A DNA stretch of 64,000 nucleotides from Amblyomma americanum (lineage: Eukaryota; Arthropoda; Arachnida; Ixodida; Ixodidae), in contig NC_135500.1 of NCBI RefSeq assembly GCF_052857255.1, forward strand, positions 102,532,048 through 102,596,047. The letters run 5' to 3'. Below, one piece after another: positions 54,169-64,000 of this stretch (positions within the stretch are counted from its first letter, which is position 1; each line of letters begins with the position of its first letter). Made by a program: the position numbers and the translations under genes. The notes under the pieces are model-generated. The model was not told the DNA's origin and did not search any database. It saw nothing but the letters and a program-made list of their open reading frames with translations.

Positions 54169-57100
54169 TACAAAAGAGGTCTCTCCCTCACCACTGGGGA
54201 CAGACAGGGACAGCCAGCCAATGTTTCGAATTCGGACAAAGTGGTTAGAATTCGTCAACGCGTGGTTTCAACAGAGGCGGCGCTCCCCTGTCTCACTGCC
54301 GCCTTTGTAGTACCTTTGTTCACGTGGGCACCCCATATCTCCACGGCACGCACAGCAACTCGGCATGCTCATGACAACAAGAATGCGGCTCCGAAGCCTT
54401 CGCGAAAGGCGAACAAAAACAGATGCGCGGGCTGGAATGCCAGGAGGTCATGAAGCCACGGGGAGAACAGAAGTCTTTGGTAACGTAACACAGCAGGGGG
54501 CAGCGAAAAGCGACGCTCCCGACGACCGTTTCATCTTACGCGCGACATGTTCGCTTACGTTGCCCGTCGAATGCAGGTGATAACTCTGTACACGGACCGG
54601 AGGAGCGGCTGCGCGAACTCCAATGCGCTGAAGCCGACAAATAGAACCCATTGCGCTAGCTCCATCTGTGCTTTGAGTACGATCGCGAGATGGAATTTTT
54701 TTTTCTCCCGCGGCGCTATATAGGCTCTAGGAATGCGACCTCTGCATAGTTTTAGCGATCACTGTTCGTGACAACGATGGAACCTGGCTCGCGGAATTCC
54801 CACATGACGACAGCGGGCCTTCGGGATGTTTCAATGTGGCGAAAGACTTTCGAAGCATTATGTTGGCTATTGTTTGACCGCCAGAACAGAACATTTCAGT
54901 ACAGAACATTGCACAGTGTCCACTTCTGACCTGGGAACACGAGAATACCACACAAGTACAAAACAGTATGAATATGGTGTGCGTAAACTCACAGATGTCC
55001 GGAAAACAGTGAGCCCGTGATGCTCACAAGCAGATTTAGAGGGAGAGAGCAGTGGACTGCGGCGGTCATAGCCTCCCTCACGCGGTAAATTTTTCGTTCA
55101 AAGCTGTATTTGGCGCCGTTTTGTGTGGAGGAAAAAAGTTAAAAATACGCTGTGCGACTCTACCCCTTCCTCAACCGTCAACTCGGTGAGCTGCCATAAA
55201 TCCGCTTCCGATGATGTTCGAATTGTTAGCCGCAGGCGCGGGCGCAGCACGTGGTGTGTCTGGGTGTCATATGACTGTACGGAACAAGGAAAATGGTGCC
55301 ACTGCATAATGCTAGCTCCCAACAAGAAATAATCAGTAGCAAACATTCAGAAGTGCCATTAAAACGGCGCAGTTGCTGTTTGATAAGCTTCTTTTCGGAA
55401 TTACAGAAAGAAAGAGCGGTCATTCAATCAATTCCTGCCGCAGATCTTGAATTAGCTATGCGGTCTGGGCAAACGCACGCTTGGGAACATAAAGAGGCGT
55501 ATTCTGATTTTTCCTAAACAGATACAATTCGAAGTGTCTGCAGTGCAGACTTCTGCTTCTGCGGAAGCAGCGCAAAACATTTAGATCTTATCTATGCTCC
55601 TGGGCTTCGTGATGACGTCGTCAGTAAGGGAGTTCCGGAGGAGGGGGGGGGGGGGGGCACTTTTCGACTGTCTTCTTGAGTTTTGGAAGCGACGACTACG
55701 GACTGCGTCAATGTTATTGTTCGTCCTCTTGGTCTAGCTGATCGACTGTATCATCGATGCTTGCAACCTTTCGAATTTCTCCATTTCACTATACGCGGAG
55801 AGATAACTTTGTCCCGAGAAAGCCGGAAAAAGACTGTTATACAGCCTCTTTAGCTAAAGCAGATCTCGCGCTAAGAATGCTAACCCTACACAATGAACAT
55901 CTGCGCCCAAACCTGTCTCCGTTCAAATAATGAATAACTGCATTGCATGGTCTTGATTATCAAAATGGCTAAGCAACTTGCCCCCAAAGTAGCAAACGTG
56001 CGTCAGAGAGCTTCGTCACCGCACGCATAGATGGGGTTCAAATTAAAGGTCGGCATTCCCGAGGTGTTAACGGCAACAGTTGGAGGATATAGGAGCTTTG
56101 GCGAAGCACTTTTTTAAACAACGATAAAAGAAAGTCAAATGAATAAAAATCGATGTGCGCAAAGGCTTACCTCATAAGGCGTTTGAAACACAGTCAGAAA
56201 ATCCATTCCAGATGTCCGCGCACGTGTTGGGATCTTACAAAATCAAGCAAAAAGAAGCAACGCGAAGAATAGGAGTGAGCTGAGAGCGGTATGAATAATA
56301 ATCCGCTGAAGCCTCACTTTGCTCTTATCAGTTCGGAAGCGCACCGTTAAAATACAAAAAAAGTCGGTGGAAGATGGAGCAATAGATGAAGAATATAAAT
56401 CCCTGTTGCATGCAGCCGCGGCTTACGTATCATACATAGGCAGAGTGTTCACAGACACCACCACGGCGTGATCCTGTGAGCAGTGATCATCGCGGGGGTG
56501 AGTTGAAAAATGCATTTTTTATTTCTTTATTCCTCGGTGTGGACCTTGTCCGACCGGCGTCCACGACTAGCGATATGGCGGGAAAGTTACTTTGGAGCGA
56601 TCACTTTTCGCCAACGGCATTCTTCACTTTTTTGCTGTGTGCGCAACATCCTGTAAAACACAGCGTGCAACGCATCTCACTGATCTGTGCTAACTATATG
56701 ATGTGATGACGTGAGCTAAAGACTAGCTCAGCTATAGGCTTATAATGTGGTAACGTAAATGAGCTGACGTTAGCACGTCACGGGACGCATCAGGTGTATT
56801 CCGAACTGCCGCCGGAAGCGTTTCCTGCGTCTCAGCATGTATCCGCGCTACGGTGTTGAATTTAGGGCTGCCGCAATCTCGCCGCGGTCCGAACTCACAG
56901 AGCTGTCGCCTTGTAAACTTTTCAATCACCGATCATATCCAAGAGTGCAACGTGTCTGGATGAGGTAAAAAATATTCCAGCCGCATGGATGATTACTCAT
57001 TCAATTTGTCTGCATTTCTGATATGCCAAAATTTTAACTGAACACTGCTTTTAGAGCCTCAGTTATAATCGGTTCGCGCTATTTATGCCTTATGCCGTTA

Positions 57101-57880
57101 TGCAAACACGTTCAGCAAATCATGATCCTGGCCGAGTTGGCTCTGCATAATTAGAAACGTCTCAGCGCGACAGAACACAGCAAAGAACGCCAAGTCCTGC
57201 CAGCGTTGCTTGCCTTTGTTTATCCTGTGTCTGTTGCACCAAGATTTTTCGAACTGTTGGCAACATTTAGGCGTTTTGAAACGCTCGTGCTTTCTTAACA
57301 AGCAAAACAATGTTCTTAGCTCATTTCGGATGGCTGACTTCAGATTGCATCGCGGTGCGTCTCGCCCAAACGTTCCCGATATCATCTGAACCCCTTCGTA
57401 GCATATCACATCTGAGTATGTAATCTTAACTACGGCCAGACAAGTTGCGTTACCGTGCGGATATGTCGCGATGAAAAAAAAAAAGAAGACCGGTTTTCCG
57501 GTAGCTAACTTTGGCAGAACACATTAGCGATGGGTAAACAGCCTCAGTAGCCGAGACAGCAGCCAAGTGACAACCAAGCCAAGAGCCAGCCAAGACAACC
57601 ACGACCACGATATCATCATGCAGCGGCGACTACATGAGGGCTGATACGCTAATCGAGCGTTCGGAAGAAGAAGAACATGTCGGTTGACCTTGCGTTCGCA
57701 TATGCAAAAGAAACCTGGTGGCGGCGATGCGGAATCGCGGATAAAAGTTTTATATATCGAGAGGCGCAGGGCTCTAATCAGCTTTTCGTTTCAACAGACC
57801 ACAGGTATTGATAAGGCACGTGAGCCTTCGCGAACAATCGTAGGTGTTCAGAAATTAGCGTTCGTGATGGCGATCTTTCG
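54169..57880. other. No gene recognised; poly-G run at 55643-55657
   Basis: A TATA-like CTATATAGG at 54716-54724 stands alone. ORFs are short and lack motifs. A 15-G run lies at 55643-55657. Confidence 0.35.
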
Positions 57881-58695
57881 GTGACAGTGATGTCACGTCT
57901 GTCGAGCGTAGAAGTGTACGCAAGTTGCTTCGCGTACCGAAGAGAGAATAAAGAGCAGCTGAAGGCTTAGCCGGTGGGGACCAGAAAAGAGCGCTCCTCG
58001 AAGAAAAACGGTCGTAAACTATCCTCCCACAATATACGTTCAAGCAGAGTCTTGTGCTGAGTGCACATTTGGCGCGCCTGTCGGCGCCTTTGACTTCTTT
58101 CACGCCGCACGCATGTACTGAGATGGAACGCAGCCGCGCTGAAGGAGCGCGTAGAGCCAAAACCTCATAGTTCTTGGCGGCGGGGCAAAAGGATTACGCG
58201 GCGTTCGTTGTTCAGATAAGCGAAGCTGTTTGTTTATAAAAGAAACAAGCGGAAGCCCTTTTGTCCTTCGATCCCATTTAACGAAGTGGACCTCTTTGTG
58301 ATGCCAAGTTCGCTTTGGCTCGCGAAGAGAGAGCTTAAACACACAGGCGAGGTGAGGGGAGGTTACCCACACTCGTCTTCGGTTGGCTGCCTTGCGCAGA
58401 GGGAACGGGTCTGAAGGGGCGAAAAAATATAAAGGATAGCGAAAAGAGCCGGAGACGATGCGTGTACACGAAAGGGTGCCTATAAGCGCTGTCTGAGAGT
58501 CTCCAGGTTCAAGCGCGGCCTCGAGTGGTTTTCTCCGCCATTGACTGATGTGGACAAACCCTCGGACCTGCTCCTCGCTTAAAGCTTGGGCGCTTAGCCG
58601 GCACACAACACAGACGGACAGGCTTTCAACGACGTACCATGGGCCGGCGGAGAGGTTTAACCCTTAATTCACATATGCGTATAGCATCACCCATC
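57881..58695. other. No gene recognised; GC-rich stretch
   Basis: Overlapping minus ORFs (58160-57855, 58606-58100) without motifs. Confidence 0.3.
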
Positions 58696-58698
58696 GCG

Positions 58699-59590
58699 AA
58701 GGGTGCCAGGCAAGGAGACACGATCTCTCCTGTGATATTCGCCGCGTGTTGACATGAGATATTTAGAATGGGAACAGTTGGGCATAAAAGCTACTGACAA
58801 TACCTCAGAAATCTGCGCTTTCTTGATGATATTGCCTTGTAAAGTAAATGAGGGGCCAAACTGCAAAACGTGATCAGTGACCTAGGCAGGCAAAGCGGAA
58901 ACGCGTGTCAAGATTAATATTGAGCAATCTGAAGTAATGCTCGATAAGCTCGAAAACGAAAAAAAATTGGTAGGGTTTGAATGTAGTTAAACTCAGTAGA
59001 AGTGCAAAAGCTAGGAAATCGAAAGCACCCCTTGCTTGAAAGGTGCCAAAGCAGGGGACCTTGAGGGTTCCAAGGTCGCCCTCCCATTGGCAACAGCTGG
59101 CGCAGCCAACTTACCCGAGTTACTCCGAGGCTTCACACAAGATTCTTGTTTGGATCCGTGTTAAGTAGTGTTTTCACACTAAAACACTTTTTCAGGAAAG
59201 GCAGCGAAGCTTTGTAAGTGGCTAAGGCATACATCTTTTTCTGGTAGGTAGTGACGCCAGATCAGGTCCACGAGAGCGAAATAGCTACGGTGAGTAAGAA
59301 TGGAGTGGAGCGGATTTGGCAGGCACTCTCCGGTCGTGAGTGGCATTTACCAATATTCCTCAAAAGAAAAGCATACAACAGCTGTATCTTACCAGTACTA
59401 ACCTTAGCAGTACTTACAAGTGCTCACGTCTATCCCCATTAACTACGTTGAACCCCAACCAATTTTATCGGGTCAGGCAACAAACGTGAGTTAAGGATAT
59501 CCTAGCTGACATCAAGAAGAACTGGTCATGTGCAGGGCATGTAATGCTAAGGCAAGGTAACAGATGGCCGCTTAGAGAAAAATAGACACC
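58699..59590 (+). pseudogene. RTE-type non-LTR reverse transcriptase fragment
   Basis: The plus frame at 58699 reads KGARQGDTISPVIFAAC, a stop, HEIFRMGTVG, a stop, QYLRNLRFLDDIAL. This is the RT palm with the RQG(D)xxSP block and a FADD box mutated to FLDD. Further on are ALSGREWHLPIFLKRKAYNS and CILPVLT (about 59316-59405) and, in another frame, AGHVMLRQGNRWPL (about 59536-59577), the conserved C-terminal block of RTE elements. Multiple stops and frame changes make it dead. Endonuclease is absent. Confidence 0.8.
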
Positions 59591-62035
59591 TCATTTTCGT
59601 CGTATGTTCTATTGCCTGTAAGGATGCACGAGACGCACATTAGAATGCATGAATAGTCACGCGTTGCTTGCTTACGATGGCATATATAGTTTAGTTTTAG
59701 GTTGCTTCTGTCAGGCTGTTTCGGGTTGTGTTTCATGACCTAAACGACGACCGTGACGTGTAAGAGTATTTCGGTCGTATGAGACATGAAAAAGAACTGC
59801 ACCATAACCGCTAATACTTTGTAGTCAATTAAACTACATATCAGCGATTATATTGCAGTTTTTTTTCATGCCTCACGTGACATAACACTTCTTACACGTG
59901 AGAGGCACAGTTCAGTTTACGAAATCATAACAGCGCGAAGGAGAAATTTAAGGATAAATTATTTAACGGTCGTAGGGTCATAGCACGGGGTGATCAATGC
60001 ATACTAATGCCGAACGCATCATTTGAAAGAACAAAATAAGCAAGCAAAAATTTGGTGTCTATGCTCCTTTAAGGTAACGGAGTTATTCAAGAGCGGGCAA
60101 GTGCAGCAGGGGTCGTCAGAGGATCCATATGAGTGGGTGAAAAGAGAAAGTTTGCGGGGAGAAGGTTGCCGCAGCTGGCACAGAGCAAGATTAAATGAGG
60201 GATGTGGGCGAGGATTTTTTCTTCGAGTGGACGTAGTTAAGTTGGGGATGATGGTTACGATAAAAGTTTTAAATTGGACTTCCACTTAATTACAACACCG
60301 TTGCTCTAGAGCCTTGCTGTCTTTCTCGGCCTGGCGACATTAAACCTCAGAATTATACCATTCATACACATTCGCATGGGCCAAGGTTGTCCCTGGCTGC
60401 TGGCATGTTTTGCTTATAGTAAATGGAATTGCACCGTAGTAGCGGCAATTTAATTTAATGAATGAATGAATGAATGAATGAATGAATGAATATTTATTTA
60501 GGATACTCTGGCTGTTCAGCCTTTTTCGGAAGAAAGGTTTGGGTTGTGAAGGTTATTTACCTCGTGAGGTCAATGCTGCTTGATATAAATGCTAAAATCC
60601 GCGGTTACCGCTCGGTAGGGGTGGGGGGGGGGGGGGGGCATCATTTTGATCGCTCGCGAAATGGCATTTGTAAACTCTAGCCCCCACCACGTTGGTGCGG
60701 AAGCCTGCATGCAAGGAAACGGTGTGTATTGCGTAATGCGCGAAGCTGGTCTGGTCGGTGCATCACCGAGAGCAAACTGCGCGAAGCTCAACAGTGCTGA
60801 TAAGAAGTATCAGCGCTGACTGATAACTCGCTGTCTGAGAGTTCCTCTTCTGACAAGCCCCGTTTCCTTATTTGAGCCAACTGGCATGCCCCTTTGAGAA
60901 TATGCTCCGAAATTGTTCTTTTTTTGCTCTTTTGTTTGCGTGCGTGTTTCGTATGTGCATGATTGCACAGGACAGAGTCCTTTCCTACTGATCCTCGATT
61001 AACCGAGTCCTGCGACCACCCTATACTACAGCCAGATTCAAAATCACGCCTCGCTATGATCGCATTGTCTGGCGCTCTTTGATAACTTTCTTTCCCATTG
61101 AAATACACTCGTTTACCTAGAGTATACGAAAGGTTCTTTATATTTCGTGTCTCACCGAGTCCTTACTACACGGAAAACACCCAAGTGTAGTTTCTTCAAA
61201 GCGTATTCAGCGACAAGCACAATTTATTACACATATGACCCGGTGTGTAATGCGCCTTTGCGTTCAGCAGTCGCTGTTAAGAGGAGCCCAGATTCTAATC
61301 ATTTGCGGTAAATTTAGCTGCAATAATACCGCAGTGTCTTTTGTACCGATTCTATGCATATGCATTGTCGTCTACCCTGTCATTGGCGGTGCCTTCCACT
61401 CGTCTTCTCCAGAGCTGGCTGCTTCGTACGGAGATACGTAGATGAACCGGTCGCCACTCCTTACGTAACCTTTTTGCGTCGGCATTCGAACTGTCGATAA
61501 CTGTGGACCAGTTCCTGGAAAAGTGTGCGGTGTAATGGGTTAGTGGATGTCAAATTCCGCTCCGTGCTTCGTTTGGTGATGGCGTTGAAGCGCGCGTGCT
61601 AAGCGAAGAACGGTGCTATGGACGGGGCTCTAAAAATAAAAAGAAAATTCCATCCTTTCTAGTTATTATCCCCAGATACGTAGTAGAGGTTCTACTATGC
61701 GTTCTCTGAAACGATTATTCCAATTTGCCTTTGTATCTAAACTACTTTCTCGCTTTCGTACATCAATATTGCAATCTCCTCTTACCGATTCCTACTTTCC
61801 CAAACCACGGCGGACCACTGTGGGGACCTCGCTTACTGGGGCCTGTGGGGCCTACATATTAAATAAGAGTATATTGCATAGGAACTATTAATATGATGAC
61901 TGTGGGTAGCTGCGCCACCTATCAACATACTCCGCAAGTGCGCGGCAAGGTAGCGCGCCGAGTTCTTAGATGATTGCAAATGACGTTAATCAGCTCACGG
62001 GAAACCCCACATACATTTCGCTGCTCCCATCGGCC
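59591..62035. other. No gene recognised; (AATG)n at 60457-60492 and poly-G at 60623-60638
   Basis: Nine AATG-type units at about 60457-60492 and a 16-G run are the only repeats noticed. ORFs on both strands are motif-free. Confidence 0.4.
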
Positions 62036-62640
62036 AGATAAGTGCATCTACCACCAGCATCACGAACAGCCGAGGCCAAAGCGGGACCGTTCCCGTGAAC
62101 AGAGGTCGCTTGCCTACCACGAATACACGGCGTGGCCGAGCCGAGGAACGCGTTCGAGGTGTGACGGAATAATTGGCCCATTAGCACGGGCAGCGCATTC
62201 GCTGATCGGCCGCTCGCGGCGTCACTTGTTGCTGCTTTTGTTGGCCGCGTGTCGGTTCACGAACCGCCGGGCCGCTTCCAGGAGCGAGCCAGCGCGCAGC
62301 CTTTCACCCCGCCACCTGCGCTGGGGCCGAGCGCGTTGAAGAGGTGGGGGAGGCCACCTGGTTGAGAAGTATTGAACCGGTAGTCGCATCGAAATCGTGG
62401 TGCCCAGAAATCGCGCGGCGCCGCGTTTCTCGCGGTTGGAGAGTCGCGAAAAAGTGGGCGGGGGGAAGCTGGAAGACGAGGCGCTCCGATGGATACAACC
62501 TGAACTAGGGCCCATACACGTGCGGCACTTGTAACCGTCAAACCGTACGTACGCTTTCAGCAGCACAAGTTCGAGATAGCTTCGCTCGAGTGCTCTTCGC
62601 GCTATCTCGCTGCTGGCAGGATACACCCGCAGTCTCGTCG
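62036..62640. promoter_or_regulatory. CpG-rich block with GC box, candidate promoter
   Basis: CG-dense sequence with GTGGGCGGGG at 62454-62463 and many overlapping stop-poor frames on both strands. Direction of transcription is not evident; no strong donor was found nearby. Confidence 0.3.
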
Positions 62641-63104
62641 GGAGTCCGCTACTTTACAAGTTTTCCCGCGGTTTTCGTTACTATCGATGAATAATTCTTA
62701 CTTCTACCCATTTTCGTTTCTGGTCATTGTAGCCACTTTATTCGGCACACTTTATCCGTTTAAGTGGCGCTATATTTTCGGCCGTGTTCGGTTCCAGGAG
62801 AAGATCTTAATATGACCGAAATATAGTGTCACGTAGCGGTGATCACAAATAGGCAGCTCGGAAGGAGGCGAAGGCTTCTAATAAAAAAATGTTAATCTGT
62901 CCCACTTGTTCTCATAAAACACAACAGATCGGAGGCGGCGACGGGAAGAGACGCGAACACAAGAAATCGTCGGAATCAGAGTGGCGCGGCAACTGTCAGT
63001 GATGCTTGTAGAAAAACTTTTATAATGTCGTAATAATTTCTCAGCACATTTGCGGACTGCAGTGCATATCATAGATAAGGTGCACATAATGTGCACCAAC
63101 CAAG
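62641..63104. other. No gene recognised
   Basis: AT-rich, motif-free. A GTGCACATAATGTGCAC palindrome lies at 63079-63095. Confidence 0.35.
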
Positions 63105-63109
63105 TAATG

Positions 63110-63775
63110 TTCAACAGTGTCGCAAGGGAGCAGCAGTTCACAACTAGTAGCAAGGTGCTAGAAGTGGTAAGGGAATACGTCTACTCAGAGCAGGTAGTGA
63201 CCGCTGATCCGTATCATGAGAAGGAAATAACTAGAAGGACAAGAATGATGTGGAGGGCACATGGCCGGTTCTCTCAGGTCATGAATAGCTGTTTAGCAGT
63301 ATCTATTCTCCAAGAGAAAAGTGTACAACAGCTGTATAATTACTGGTACTCACCTATGGGGCAGAAAAGTGGAGGCTAACGAAAAAGAGTTCAGCTTAGG
63401 TTAAGGACAACGCAGCGAGCTACGGAAAGAAAAATGATAGGTGTAACGTTAAGAGACCGGAAGCGGGCAGAGTGCGTAAGGGAACAAACGCGAATAAATG
63501 ACATCCTAGTCTGAATCAAGAGGAAGAAATGGGCTTGGGCAGGGCATGTAATGCGAAGGCAAGATAACCGCTGGTACTTATGGGGTAACGGAATGGATTC
63601 CAAGATAAGGTAAGCATAGTAGCGGGCGGCTTAAAGTTAGGTGGGTGGATGAGTTTGAGAAGTTTGCTCGGATACGATGGCCGCAGGCAGCGAAGTACAG
63701 GGTTAATTGGTGAGACATTGGAGAGGCCTTTGTCCTGCAGAAGGCGTGGTCACGCAGATGATTATGATGATTATT
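63110..63775 (+). pseudogene. 3' end of a second RTE-type element
   Basis: From about 63110 the frame reads FNSVAREQQFTTSSKVLEVV, REYVYSEQVVTADPYHEKEI and TRRTRMMWRAHGRFSQVMN, the post-RT region of RTE proteins. After a deletion or frameshift come MIGVTLRDRKRAECVREQT and INDILV, then KKWAWAGHVMRRQDNRW, the same C-terminal block as the copy at 58.7-59.6 kb. The end is an ATGATTATGATGATTATT tail (63757-63774), typical of the short-repeat tails of RTE elements. It is 5'-truncated and disrupted. Confidence 0.8.
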
Positions 63776-64000
63776 GCAGTTCTTCGCGAAGAAACTGATA
63801 ACTCTTCCATAAGAAATGTGAAACGGTTTAGCACAGTAAAATGAGAAAACAGTAATGCCTTGAGCTGATAATGACAATAAAAGGACGCTGGTGTACAAAA
63901 TATTAATGTAAATCACCGGAGCAGTATTATGAGGCCATAGGAACTCTGGATGGAATTCCGTACCCAGAGATTCGAATGCCATACACGCCACTACCGTGAA

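Noticed and set aside
54716..54724. CTATATAGG as a TATA box
   Set aside because: Isolated motif with no transcript-like sequence following it.

Overview
The window looks like a repeat-dense arthropod nuclear genome, most likely a hard tick. The main reasons are tRNA-derived SINEs whose heads and bodies match families I associate with metastriate ticks, several tick-type non-LTR retrotransposons, long TA/GT/GGAA microsatellites and a near absence of host exons. The species call is an inference from repeat families and was not checked by any search.

Layout, left to right. 0-3.5 kb: minus-strand remains of two RNase H-type (I-group) retrotransposons. One is a 5' end running off the left edge; the other is a frame-broken RT plus RNase H relic. 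3.5-5 kb: a microsatellite block framing a perfect 71-bp-arm hairpin of Penelope-like type. 8-8.7 kb: a diverged tandem repeat and a tiny Penelope-like insertion with a 13-bp target duplication. 9.1-10.5 kb: a GGAA array, an RNase H fragment and an 84-bp-arm inverted repeat. 10.49-14.99 kb: the best-preserved genes in the window, a near-complete CR1/L2-like LINE with two long open frames. It carries an in-frame 303-bp duplication at its 5' end, a 2A-like motif in ORF1 (NPGS in place of NPGP), and ORF1 and ORF2 in one frame separated only by a UGA. 15-20.6 kb: a full-length but dead I-group element on the minus strand.

20.6-43 kb is mostly single-copy-looking DNA sprinkled with SINEs, hairpin elements, an internally deleted mariner (40.0-40.8 kb) and a 640-bp foldback element (41.2-41.85 kb). 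At 43.93-45.56 kb lies a Penelope-like retroelement made of an inverted and a direct 5'-truncated copy, encoding the GIY-YIG endonuclease and flanked by an 11-bp target duplication. 46.6-48.0 kb is a CpG-rich block ending in a strong splice donor, the best candidate for the 5' end of a host gene. Two more CpG-rich blocks lie at about 21.2-22.2 kb (ending in an ATG exon and GTAAGT donor) and 62.0-62.6 kb. The right end holds two decayed RTE-type fragments.

Functionally the window is a record of retrotransposition. The CR1/L2-like element could supply RT and endonuclease. SINEs with intact target duplications (37.8 kb, 49.2 kb, 46.2 kb) show that LINE machinery has mobilised short RNAs here. 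Three Penelope-like insertions share one geometry: an inverted copy, then a direct copy carrying an extra tail. No complete host protein-coding gene can be supported from sequence alone; candidate host exons are given with low confidence.
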